5,938 nt of DNA from Chloroflexota bacterium. Its GTDB lineage: Bacteria > Chloroflexota > Anaerolineae > JAADDB01. The notes beneath the pieces are model-generated. The model worked only from the letters and a program-made list of their open reading frames with translations, did no database searches and was not told the origin of the DNA. Location of the stretch: positions 1 through 5,938 of the forward strand of contig JAADDB010000167.1 of assembly GCA_013154135.1 (NCBI GenBank), read 5' to 3'. Every line of letters begins with the position of its first letter. Positions within the stretch are counted from its first letter, which is position 1. Both the position numbers and the translations under genes were made by a program. This document shows positions 1 to 5,813 of the stretch, piece by piece.

Positions 1-134
1 CAAAGTATACTGCACCACATAGAATCTGTCAAATGGGAAGAAGGCGCGTGCGTGCTCCAGGTGGGGGTTTGTCGATTGGGATATCAGGTATTAAGCTAAA
101 GTAGACGGGGGATTGGACCTTGGGCAAAATGCGG

Positions 135-178
135 GCCTCCTGGCACGGGGCGAGAACGCCGGAGCCCCGCCAGGGGGC
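135..178 (+). other. Long bulged stem-loop in guaB leader
   Basis: Positions 135-143 pair with 170-178 (nine pairs, one of them G-U). After a two-base bulge (144-145), CGGGGC at 146-151 pairs with GCCCCG at 164-169, leaving a 12-base loop (152-163). That gives about 15 mostly G-C pairs. No T-run follows directly, so it is not a classical terminator. It could be a structured mRNA leader if transcription starts upstream, or part of a dispersed repeat. The pairing is visible in the sequence; any function is inference. Confidence 0.5.
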
Positions 179-180
179 GG

Positions 181-201
181 CCCCGTCCGCCGCCAACGGG
201 G
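181..201 (+). other. Second GC-rich stem-loop in guaB leader
   Basis: CCCCGT at 181-186 pairs perfectly with ACGGGG at 196-201 around a 9-base loop. It lies two bases after the larger stem-loop and is followed by a pyrimidine-rich tract, ACTTTCTCT, at 202-210. The tract is only partly T, so a terminator or attenuator reading is weak. Confidence 0.35.
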
Positions 202-232
202 ACTTTCTCTCGCCATCCCGGCATTCAGCCCT

Positions 233-267
233 TTAATCGTCAATCGTCAATCGTTACTCGTTACTCC
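233..267 (+). repeat. Heptamer array A (5 units)
   Basis: Five head-to-tail 7-bp units: TTAATCG, two copies of TCAATCG, TTACTCG and TTACTCC. The tract is AT-rich against a GC-rich background. Array D at 5691-5725 has nearly the same units in the same order, and the similarity continues past the array through 288 here (5747 there) with one gap and few substitutions. It lies 84 bases upstream of guaB. Seven-bp tandem repeats are known in bacteria such as cyanobacteria (STRR repeats), but these units are not recognised as a named family. Confidence 0.8.
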
Positions 268-336
268 ACGGCCCGTCCGCGGCCGAGATACTGCAAGATT
301 TTTCACCAGGCCAACCTTGTCATTGGAGACCCAATC

Positions 337-342
337 AGGAGG
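337..342 (+). promoter_or_regulatory. Ribosome binding site of guaB
   Basis: AGGAGG, a full match to the core anti-Shine-Dalgarno complement, lies 8 bases before the ATG at 351 and fixes that start codon. Confidence 0.85.
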
Positions 343-350
343 ATTCGACC

Positions 351-1856
351 ATGACACAACGTCCAAAGCCCGGCCACACTCTGGACACTTTGCACGAGAC
401 CTTCGGTCCCCTCTCCCTCACCTTTGACGACATCCTCCTCCTCCCCGGGTATTCCGACATCCTCCCCGCGGAGGTGGACCTGAGCACAGAACTGCACCCG
501 CGCCTGCGCCTCAACATCCCCGTCCTCTCCGCGGCCATGGACACCGTCACCGAAGCGGAGATGGCCATTGCCCTAGCGCGGCAGGGGGGCTTGGGGGTCA
601 TCCACCGGAATTTGAGCATCCAGGAACAAGCGGAAGAAGTGGACAAAGTCAAACGCTCCGAAGCGGGCATGATCGTCAACCCCATCACCTTGGGCCCCGA
701 TGCCACCCTAGAGGAAGCGGAAGCCCTCATGTCCCGGTATCGGGTCTCGGGTGTGCCCATCACCCTGGAAGATGGCACCCTGGTGGGCATCCTCACCAAC
801 CGGGATATTCGCTTCGCGCGGGATTTTTCCCGCCCCGTACGGGAGTTCATGACCGCGGAGAAGCTCATCACCGCCCCTGTGGGCACCACCTTGGAACAAG
901 CCCGGGACATCCTCCACCGCTACCGCATCGAAAAGCTCCCCCTGGTGGACGAACAAGGGAAACTGCGGGGCCTCATCACCTACAAGGACATCCTCAAACA
1001 GGAAACCTATCCCCACGCGGCCAAGGATGACCAAGGCCGTCTTCTCGTCGCGGCCGCGGTCGGGGTGGGCGAACGCGCGTTGCAGCGGGCGGACGCGCTC
1101 GTCCGTGCAGGGGTGGACGCGTTGGTCATCGACACGGCCCACGGCCACACCCGCTCCGTCCTCGACACCATCCGCGACCTCAAGCACCACTGGCCCGAGA
1201 TCCCCGTCCTCGCGGGCAACGTGGTCACTGGAGAAGGCGTTGTCGCCCTGGCCCAAGCCGGCGCGGATGTGGTCAAAGTGGGCGTGGGCGCGGGGTCCAT
1301 CTGCACCACCCGGGTGGTCGCGGGCGTGGGCATGCCCCAGATTTCCGCGATTTGGGCCTGTGCCCGGGCCGGGGAAGAGGTGGGTGTGCCCGTCATCGCG
1401 GATGGGGGCATCAAGTACTCGGGCGACATCACCAAAGCCTTGGCTGCAGGCGCTCACGCGGTCATGCTCGGCTCCCTCCTCGCGGGCTTGGAAGAGGCAC
1501 CCGGCGAACTCATCATCTACGAGGGCCGTCACTTCAAATCCTACCGGGGCATGGGCTCCCTGGGCGCGATGAAGGGACGGGCCCGGGATCGGTACGCGAG
1601 CGCACAAGGCGGGAGCGACAAACTCGTCCCCGAGGGCATCGAAGGCATGGTCCCCTACAAGGGCAAGCTCCAGGACTACATGTTCCAACTCATGGGCGGA
1701 CTTCGGTCCGGCATGGGCTACGTGGGCGCGGCCAACCTGCGGGAACTTCGGGAAAAAGCCCGGTTCACCCGGATCACCCACGCGGGTCTCATCGAATCCC
1801 ACCCTCACGATGTCATCATCACCAAAGAAGCGCCCAACTACCAGGGGAGGGAGTAG
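351..1856 (+). CDS. guaB: IMP dehydrogenase
   Basis: Catalyses NAD-dependent oxidation of IMP to XMP, the committed cytosolic step to guanine nucleotides. The 501-residue protein has the usual length for a CBS-containing bacterial IMPDH. Visible landmarks are the N-terminal TFDDILLLPGYSD (24-36), HRNLSIQEQAEEVDKVKR (85-102), and two CBS repeats at roughly 105-155 and 165-218. The catalytic loop GVGAGSICTTR (311-321) has nucleophile Cys318, and the IMP-phosphate-binding segment DGGIKYSGD follows (351-359). The flap region includes MGSLGAM (401-407), the Arg414-Tyr415 dyad and PEGIEGMVPYKG (427-438). Ala314 stands where many bacterial enzymes have Pro, which is probably a tolerated variant. The start is set by AGGAGG at 337-342. 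It is the first gene of the cluster and its stop is one base before cobS. GMP reductase is excluded by the CBS domains and the flap. Confidence 0.97.
   Translation: MTQRPKPGHTLDTLHETFGPLSLTFDDILLLPGYSDILPAEVDLSTELHPRLRLNIPVLSAAMDTVTEAEMAIALARQGGLGVIHRNLSIQEQAEEVDKVKRSEAGMIVNPITLGPDATLEEAEALMSRYRVSGVPITLEDGTLVGILTNRDIRFARDFSRPVREFMTAEKLITAPVGTTLEQARDILHRYRIEKLPLVDEQGKLRGLITYKDILKQETYPHAAKDDQGRLLVAAAVGVGERALQRADALVRAGVDALVIDTAHGHTRSVLDTIRDLKHHWPEIPVLAGNVVTGEGVVALAQAGADVVKVGVGAGSICTTRVVAGVGMPQISAIWACARAGEEVGVPVIADGGIKYSGDITKALAAGAHAVMLGSLLAGLEEAPGELIIYEGRHFKSYRGMGSLGAMKGRARDRYASAQGGSDKLVPEGIEGMVPYKGKLQDYMFQLMGGLRSGMGYVGAANLRELREKARFTRITHAGLIESHPHDVIITKEAPNYQGRE
1844..1850 (+). promoter_or_regulatory. 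Ribosome binding site that sets the cobS start
   Basis: GGGGAGG inside the last codons of guaB lies 7 bases before the ATG at 1858. It favours that start over an in-frame ATG at 1810, which would add 16 polar residues ahead of the hydrophobic N-terminus and overlap guaB by 47 bases. Confidence 0.8.
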
Positions 1857-1857
1857 G

Positions 1858-2619
1858 ATGGCCTTTCTCACGGCGCTCACCTTCCTCACCGTACTCCCCC
1901 TGCCGGCCTCGCGGGTGGACGAAAATGTGTTAGGGCGGGCCGTGGGCTACTTCCCCCTGGTGGGACTCCTCTTGGGGGGCGTGTTGGCCGGAGTCGCCTG
2001 GGGCAGCGCGCGGGTTTTCCCCCCGCAGATGACCGCGGTCCTCATCCTGACCGTGTGGCTCATCCTCACCGGCGCGCTCCACCTGGACGGCTTCCTGGAC
2101 GCGTGCGATGGGCTCCTGGGCGGGCACACGCCCGAGGACCGGCTGTCCATCATGCGGGATGAGCGGGTGGGCGCGTTTGCCCTGGCCGGAGGTGTCCTCC
2201 TCCTCCTGGCCAAGTACACCGCGCTCACCGTCTGGTTGGAGACTGCTCGGCCCCTGCCCGGACCGTGGCCCGGCCATCCCCTTCCCCCCCAACTGGCCCT
2301 GATCCTGCCCCCCACGTTGGCGCGTTTTGCCATGAGCGTGGCCCTTCTCGCGTTCCCCTACGCGCGGGACCAGGGCCTGGGCAAGGTGTTGAAGGATCAC
2401 GTCCGGCCGCGGGATGGCGTTTTCGCGGGAGCCACGGCCCTCCTCCTCAGCCTGCTCCTCCTGCGGGGCCGGGGATTCCTCCTGTGGATGGGGGTTCTGG
2501 GACTCACGTGGGGATGTGCTCGCTGGGTCATGCGGCGCATCCCCGGGCTCACCGGCGATGTGTACGGGGCCCTGTGCGAGCTCGGGGAAACTCTGGTCCT
2601 CTGGGTGTTGGTCGTATGA
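1858..2619 (+). CDS. cobS: Adenosylcobinamide-GDP ribazoletransferase (cobalamin synthase)
   Basis: Joins adenosylcobinamide-GDP to alpha-ribazole (or its 5'-phosphate), attaching the lower ligand of cobalamin at the cytoplasmic membrane. The 253-residue product matches the family length. It shows GYFPLVGLLLG (30-40) and the signature TGALHLDGFLDACDG (71-85), whose acidic residues Asp77, Asp81 and Asp84 are the expected metal/substrate ligands. RLSIMRDERVGAFA follows (95-108), and GLTGDVYGALCELGE (230-244) is near the C-terminus. Hydrophobic spans at about 28-48, 58-76, 105-125, 145-166, 188-220 and 240-253 fit a multispanning membrane protein. The Glu in MRDERVG replaces a more usual Ser or Pro. 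The gene starts one base after the guaB stop, and its own stop overlaps the cbiZ start as ATGA. Confidence 0.95.
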   Translation: MAFLTALTFLTVLPLPASRVDENVLGRAVGYFPLVGLLLGGVLAGVAWGSARVFPPQMTAVLILTVWLILTGALHLDGFLDACDGLLGGHTPEDRLSIMRDERVGAFALAGGVLLLLAKYTALTVWLETARPLPGPWPGHPLPPQLALILPPTLARFAMSVALLAFPYARDQGLGKVLKDHVRPRDGVFAGATALLLSLLLLRGRGFLLWMGVLGLTWGCARWVMRRIPGLTGDVYGALCELGETLVLWVLVV

Positions 2620-3272
2620 GCGTGCAGACACTTTTGCCGGGCATCCACCTGTACCGGACAGACCGGGCTCTGGTGTTGGAGAGTCGCACGCGCCTCGCCA
2701 TCCTCTCCTCCGCGGTGGTGGGGGGTGGATGGACCCGAGCCCGCTACATCGTGAACCTCCACGTCTCCAAGGACTACGCCAACCCCCGTCCGGAGGAGGA
2801 CTTGCGCGCGTTCGCGCGGGAATGGGGCATAAGCGAACCCTTCGTGGGCCTGATGACCGCGGTCTACCTCCACCGGAGCCGGGTGGTCTCCCAGCAAGAG
2901 GGCCGGCTCCAAGTGGTCGCGGTGGGAACCGTCGGGGTGAGCAATCCCGCGGCCGCGGGGAAGACACCGCCCTTTCGCGCGGCCCCGGGCACCATCAACC
3001 TCATCCTCCTGGTCCGGGGGAACCTGACACCCGCGGCCATGGTCAACAGCGTCATCACCGTCACCGAGGCCAAAACCGCGGTCCTGTGGGAGCGGGGCCT
3101 GACCACCCCGGCCGGTCATCAAGTGACCGGCACGTCCACCGACGCGGTGGTCATCGCGGCCACAGGGGAAGGAGCTCCCCTCCCCTACGCGGGGCCGGTC
3201 ACCCCGGTGGGATGGCTCATGGCCCGCGCGGTGCGGCAGATCCTGGAGGAGAGTTTGGAGGCCGCGGCATGA
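2616..3272 (+). CDS. cbiZ: Adenosylcobinamide amidohydrolase
   Basis: Hydrolyses the amide bond between the corrin ring and aminopropanol in adenosylcobinamide, giving adenosylcobyric acid. This lets scavenged cobinamide re-enter synthesis through CbiB. The 218-residue protein carries the conserved blocks of the CbiZ family: LSSAVVGGG (30-38), NLHVSKDY (47-54), GLMTA (78-82), VGVSNPAAAG (106-115), PGTINLI (124-130), MVNSVITVTEAKT (142-154) and TGTSTDAVVIAATG (171-184). The ATG overlaps the cobS stop (ATGA). No good Shine-Dalgarno precedes it, so translation is probably coupled to cobS. Its stop likewise overlaps the cbiB ATG. CbiZ was described in archaea and later in some bacteria. Here it sits beside CbiB, the enzyme that uses its product, which strongly supports the call. 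Soluble; no signal peptide is seen. Confidence 0.92.
   Translation: MSVQTLLPGIHLYRTDRALVLESRTRLAILSSAVVGGGWTRARYIVNLHVSKDYANPRPEEDLRAFAREWGISEPFVGLMTAVYLHRSRVVSQQEGRLQVVAVGTVGVSNPAAAGKTPPFRAAPGTINLILLVRGNLTPAAMVNSVITVTEAKTAVLWERGLTTPAGHQVTGTSTDAVVIAATGEGAPLPYAGPVTPVGWLMARAVRQILEESLEAAA
3257..3261 (+). promoter_or_regulatory. Ribosome binding site of cbiB
   Basis: GGAGG within the end of cbiZ, 7 bases before the ATG at 3269. It supports the start that overlaps the cbiZ stop. Confidence 0.7.
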
Positions 3273-4240
3273 AGGTCCGCCCCTCTGCCCGATGTGGTGA
3301 CCGGTGTGCGGTCATCCTGCTGGCTTTCTTCCTGGACCGGGTGTTCGGTGACCCGCCCAACCGGTGGCATCCCGTGGCCTGGATGGGGCGGTGGATAGGG
3401 TGGGGGAAAGCGCGGGCCGCGGCCCAGGACCCGTTGGCCGCGCTCCTCTCCGGCGCCGCAATCCTCGCGAGCGGGATCCTGGGCGTGGGGACTTTGGCGG
3501 CCGCGCTGGAGCGGTGGGCGCGCGGGTGGCCCCGGGGAGTCCGCGTGCTGGGCATGGCCCTCCTCCTCAAGAGCACCTTCTCCCTGCGGGGACTGGAACG
3601 CGCGGCCCTCCAGGTGCACACCGCCCTCCTCCGCCGCGATCTTCCGGCCGCGCGACATTGGCTCCGCTGGCACCTGGTCAGTCGGGAAACGAAACATCTC
3701 GCACAGCACCACATTGTCGCGGCAACGGTCGAATCCCTGGCCGAGAACACATCCGACGGGGTGATAGCTCCCCTCCTCTACTACCTGATGGGCGGGCTCC
3801 CCGCGGCCATGGTGTACCGGTTCATCAACACGGCCGATGCCATGTTGGGCTACCGGGAGGGGATGTTGGAGTGGTTGGGGAAGATCCCCGCGCGGGTGGA
3901 CGATGGGGCGAACTTCCTCCCCGCGCGGCTGACGGCCGGGCTCTTCGTCCTCGCGGCTCCCTTGGTCCGGGAGGATGCCGCGGCCGCGTGGCGCACGTGG
4001 CGCGAGGACGCGCGCGCCACTTCCAGCCCCAACGCGGGGCATCCCATGGCCGCGATGGCAGGGGCTCTCCGCGTGGAGTTGGAGAAGGTGGGACACTACC
4101 GCCTGGGCCGCGGGTTTCCACACCCCACCGGGGACGCGATCCCGCGGGCCATCCGGCTGGTGCGCGCGGGGGTAGGCCTTTTTCTCATGGGCGTGGTCCT
4201 CGCCCATCTGGCAGGAGGGAAGGATGATCCGACCACGTGA
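3269..4240 (+). CDS. cbiB: Adenosylcobinamide-phosphate synthase
   Basis: Condenses adenosylcobyric acid with (R)-1-amino-2-propanol O-phosphate to give adenosylcobinamide phosphate, at the membrane. The 323-residue product is a normal length for CbiB (called CobD in the aerobic-pathway naming). Family blocks are LDRVFGDPPNRWHPVAWMGR (22-41), SRET (138-141), ESLAENTSDGVIAPLLYY (155-172), YRFINTADAMLGYR (183-196), ARVDDGANFLPARLTA (208-223) and TSSPNAGHPMAAMAGAL (251-267). Hydrophobic segments lie near 13-25, 56-80, 90-100, 165-185, 220-233 and 300-316. SRET replaces the commoner GRDT, a conservative change. The start is the ATGA overlap with cbiZ, backed by GGAGG 7 bases upstream. The 3' end overlaps cobD by 17 bases and contains its ribosome binding site. 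Confidence 0.95.
   Translation: MKVRPSARCGDRCAVILLAFFLDRVFGDPPNRWHPVAWMGRWIGWGKARAAAQDPLAALLSGAAILASGILGVGTLAAALERWARGWPRGVRVLGMALLLKSTFSLRGLERAALQVHTALLRRDLPAARHWLRWHLVSRETKHLAQHHIVAATVESLAENTSDGVIAPLLYYLMGGLPAAMVYRFINTADAMLGYREGMLEWLGKIPARVDDGANFLPARLTAGLFVLAAPLVREDAAAAWRTWREDARATSSPNAGHPMAAMAGALRVELEKVGHYRLGRGFPHPTGDAIPRAIRLVRAGVGLFLMGVVLAHLAGGKDDPTT
4213..4218 (+). promoter_or_regulatory. Ribosome binding site that sets the cobD start
   Basis: AGGAGG lies inside the last codons of cbiB, 5 bases before the ATG at 4224. It decides in favour of a 17-base overlap between the two genes. Confidence 0.8.
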
Positions 4241-5300
4241 GCCTGTTCGCGAGCTTCAACCGGTGGTCCACGGAGCTTTGGACTACGAGGAACTGCGCGA
4301 GTTCGGCTTGCGGCCGGAGGATGTGGTGGACTTCAGTGTCAACAGCAATCCTTACGGCCCATCGCCCTGGGTCCGGGCCGCGTTGCAGCAGGTGCCTTTG
4401 GACCGGTATCCGGACCGGGAGAGTCGGGCCTTGCAGCGGGCCTTGGCCCATCACCATCAGGTCATGCCTTCCCAGGTCCTGGCGGGCAACGGCACGGCCG
4501 AGCTCATCTGGCTCATCGCCCTGGCATATGTGGAAGCCGGGGATCGGGCGCTCATTCTGGAACCCACCTTCGGCGAGTATGCCCGGGCCGTGCGCTTGAT
4601 GGGTGGGGTGCCTGTGGCATGGCGGGCCCGGGCAGAGGATGGGTTCGCGTTCCGCACGGACGCGATCCGGCGCCGCTTGGAGGAAGTGCAGCCCCGTTTC
4701 GTGTGGCTGTGTTATCCCAACAACCCTACAGGTCAGGTCCTCCCCTTGGACGCGCTGGCCCGGTGGAGTGGGGATTTTCCCCACACGCTTTTTGTCGTGG
4801 ATGAGGCGTACATTCACTTTGCCGCGGGATTGCCTTCGGCCCTTTCCCTGCACCGGCCGAACGTGCTGGTCCTGCGCTCGATGACGAAGGATTACGGATT
4901 GGCTGGCCTGCGGTTGGGGTATGCTGTGGGCTCGGAGGAGGTGATCCAAACCCTGGGCCGGGTGCGGCCTCCGTGGAATGTGAACGCGATGGCTCAGGCC
5001 GCGGGGATAGCCGCGTTGGCCGATCAGGCCCATCTTCACGATACGCTGGCGGCTTTGCGCCGGGCCAAGGTGGAGTTCATCCGGGCCCTGCGTTCCCTGG
5101 GATATGCGCCTCTGCCCAGTCGGACCCACTTCTTCCTCTTGCCCGTGGACCAGGGGGCCGCCTTTCGCCGGCGTCTTCTGGCGCGGGGCATCCTGGTGCG
5201 CGATGCCACATCCTTCGGGCTCCCCACGTACGTGCGCCTCGCGACCCGCCGGCCGGAGGAGAACCAGCGACTTTTGGACGCGTTGAGGGAGGGAGAGTAA
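4224..5300 (+). CDS. cobD: Threonine-phosphate decarboxylase, fold-type I PLP enzyme
   Basis: Decarboxylates L-threonine O-3-phosphate to (R)-1-amino-2-propanol O-phosphate, the arm that CbiB attaches. The 358-residue protein is a class I/II aminotransferase-fold enzyme. An N-terminal HGALDYEELREFG (16-28) and DFSVNSNPYGPSP (36-48) resemble the HGG...DFSxNxNPxG start of CobD. RYPD (61-64), LAGNGTAE (86-93), CYPNNPTG (163-170) and VVDEAY (191-196, Asp193 facing the PLP ring nitrogen) follow. SMTKDYGLAGLRLGY (219-233) holds the Schiff-base Lys222, then PPWNVNAMA (249-257) and YVRLATR (336-342, Arg338 likely carboxylate-binding). HGA in place of HGG is a small deviation. Histidinol-phosphate aminotransferase (HisC) is the main alternative; the N-terminal pattern and the neighbours favour CobD. 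The stop codon (5298-5300) lies in a heptamer repeat. Confidence 0.88.
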   Translation: MIRPREPVRELQPVVHGALDYEELREFGLRPEDVVDFSVNSNPYGPSPWVRAALQQVPLDRYPDRESRALQRALAHHHQVMPSQVLAGNGTAELIWLIALAYVEAGDRALILEPTFGEYARAVRLMGGVPVAWRARAEDGFAFRTDAIRRRLEEVQPRFVWLCYPNNPTGQVLPLDALARWSGDFPHTLFVVDEAYIHFAAGLPSALSLHRPNVLVLRSMTKDYGLAGLRLGYAVGSEEVIQTLGRVRPPWNVNAMAQAAGIAALADQAHLHDTLAALRRAKVEFIRALRSLGYAPLPSRTHFFLLPVDQGAAFRRRLLARGILVRDATSFGLPTYVRLATRRPEENQRLLDALREGE

Positions 5301-5328
5301 CGATTGACGATTAATGAGTAACGATTAA
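5294..5328 (-). repeat. Heptamer array B (5 units, minus strand)
   Basis: Read on the minus strand it has five contiguous units: TTAATCG, TTACTCA, TTAATCG, TCAATCG and TTACTCT. It belongs to the same family as array A but is inverted. The last unit (5294-5300) overlaps the end of cobD and supplies its TAA stop. Confidence 0.8.
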
Positions 5329-5370
5329 GAGGGGTTGGCTGGAGGGCGAGGTCGGCCGGGGTGGGCGAAG

Positions 5371-5398
5371 AGCCTAACGCATAACGAGTAACGAGTAA
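5371..5398 (-). repeat. Heptamer array C (4 units, partly decayed, minus strand)
   Basis: On the minus strand it reads two copies of TTACTCG, then TTATGCG and TTAGGCT. The last two units have drifted from the consensus. On the plus strand both B and C run into the same flank, AAGAGGGG, which suggests the repeat includes a little sequence outside the heptamers. Confidence 0.65.
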
Positions 5399-5486
5399 GA
5401 GGGGCGGGAGGGCCCATCTCGGCTCGTTTGTGGTGATGCTCGGCCGGTCATGCACTTCCACTCGTATCCTACACAACGCCCTCGTT

Positions 5487-5522
5487 CCCCTCCTCTCTCC
5501 CAGCATTGGGAGAGAGGAGGGG
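5487..5522. repeat. Perfect 16-bp stem-loop (REP-like)
   Basis: Arms 5487-5502 and 5507-5522 are exact reverse complements (pyrimidine-rich left, purine-rich right) around a 4-base GCAT loop. A small second hairpin, GGCG-AAA-CGCC (5521-5531), overlaps its end. No T-run follows on either strand, so it looks more like a dispersed palindromic repeat than an intrinsic terminator, although it could still stabilise the 3' end of the cobD transcript. Confidence 0.7.
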
Positions 5523-5580
5523 CGAAACGCCCACCACCTTTCCCCGCCAACCCACGAGGGGTGGAGTGAGGGCCGAAAGA

Positions 5581-5595
5581 GCCCCCGCAGGGGGC
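5581..5595. repeat. Short GC hairpin
   Basis: GCCCCC and GGGGGC pair around a 3-base GCA loop. An A-T pair (5580/5596) extends the stem. It is the first of three consecutive palindromes between 5581 and 5667. Confidence 0.55.
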
Positions 5596-5608
5596 TTCCC
5601 GAATTTAA

Positions 5609-5628
5609 CCCGGGGGTTCAGCCCCGGG
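5609..5628. repeat. GC hairpin with GTTCAG loop
   Basis: CCCGGGG (5609-5615) pairs with CCCCGGG (5622-5628). Together with the neighbouring hairpin and the AATTTAA tract between them, this resembles palindromic intergenic repeats I recall from other GC-rich bacterial genomes. That resemblance is from memory and unverified. Confidence 0.5.
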
Positions 5629-5649
5629 CGATCGCGCATGACCACACAT

Positions 5650-5667
5650 CGCCGTTCACGAACGGCG
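5650..5667. repeat. Perfect 7-bp stem-loop
   Basis: CGCCGTT (5650-5656) pairs with AACGGCG (5661-5667) around CACG. It lies 23 bases before array D. A 10-base palindrome, CACGGCCGTG, follows at 5673-5682. Confidence 0.55.
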
Positions 5668-5690
5668 GGGCCCACGGCCGTGCGCCCGCC

Positions 5691-5725
5691 TTAATCGTCA
5701 ATCGTCAATCGTTACTCGTTACTTC
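5691..5725 (+). repeat. Heptamer array D (5 units)
   Basis: The units are TTAATCG, two copies of TCAATCG, TTACTCG and a drifted TTACTTC. The first 33 bases are identical to array A. The similarity then continues into the GC-rich flank to 5747 (288 beside array A) with one single-base gap and few substitutions, so A and D are copies of one longer element of about 56 bp. Confidence 0.8.
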
Positions 5726-5752
5726 ATGGACCCGTCCGCCGCCGAGAGGTAG

Positions 5753-5772
5753 GGGAACACGGTCGTGTTCCC
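5753..5772. repeat. Perfect 8-bp stem-loop
   Basis: GGGAACAC (5753-5760) pairs with GTGTTCCC (5765-5772) around GGTC. It lies between arrays D and E, 41 bases before E. No T-run follows. Confidence 0.6.
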
Positions 5773-5813
5773 GCCTAGGACGGGACGACGAAGGACAGAC
5801 CCGGCCCGCCCAC

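Larger units (their letters stand above)
1..350. other. Noncoding leader upstream of guaB
   Basis: No convincing gene is seen here. The first 110 bases are noticeably less GC-rich than the rest and end in an AT-richer patch (about 85-102) that could hold a promoter for the operon. Candidate -35/-10 pairs, such as TTGTCG at 69-74 with TAAGCT at 92-97 (17-base spacing), match the consensus poorly, so no promoter is called. The stretch then holds two GC-rich stem-loops (135-178 and 181-201), a heptamer array (233-267) and a small ATTGG/CCAAT hairpin (322-326 with 331-335) just before the guaB ribosome binding site. A reading frame at 113-427 translates across the repeat array and into guaB and is judged spurious. 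Confidence 0.6.

Noticed and set aside
233..267. CRISPR array
   Set aside because: The units are 7 bp and contiguous, with no spacers and no cas genes nearby.
1..350. Cobalamin or purine riboswitch in the leader
   Set aside because: A B12-type leader would be expected given the downstream genes, but no recognisable B12-box core or purine-riboswitch core is seen. The GC-rich hairpins alone do not support a class.
113..427. 104-residue open frame on the plus strand upstream of guaB
   Set aside because: It crosses array A and the guaB ribosome binding site and overlaps the true guaB start in another frame.
708..1889. Long minus-strand open frame opposite guaB (393 residues), and similar ones at 1930-2967 and 3185-4207
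   Set aside because: These are antisense shadows favoured by high GC. The plus-strand frames carry full sets of family motifs and ribosome binding sites.
5487..5522. Intrinsic terminator of the operon
   Set aside because: The stem is strong, but no T-run follows on either strand and it is nearly 190 bases past cobD; a REP-like palindrome fits better.
5628..5635. GCGATCGC, the cyanobacterial HIP1 octamer
   Set aside because: I noticed only one occurrence in nearly 6 kb; HIP1-rich cyanobacteria carry it far more densely, so it says nothing about the host.
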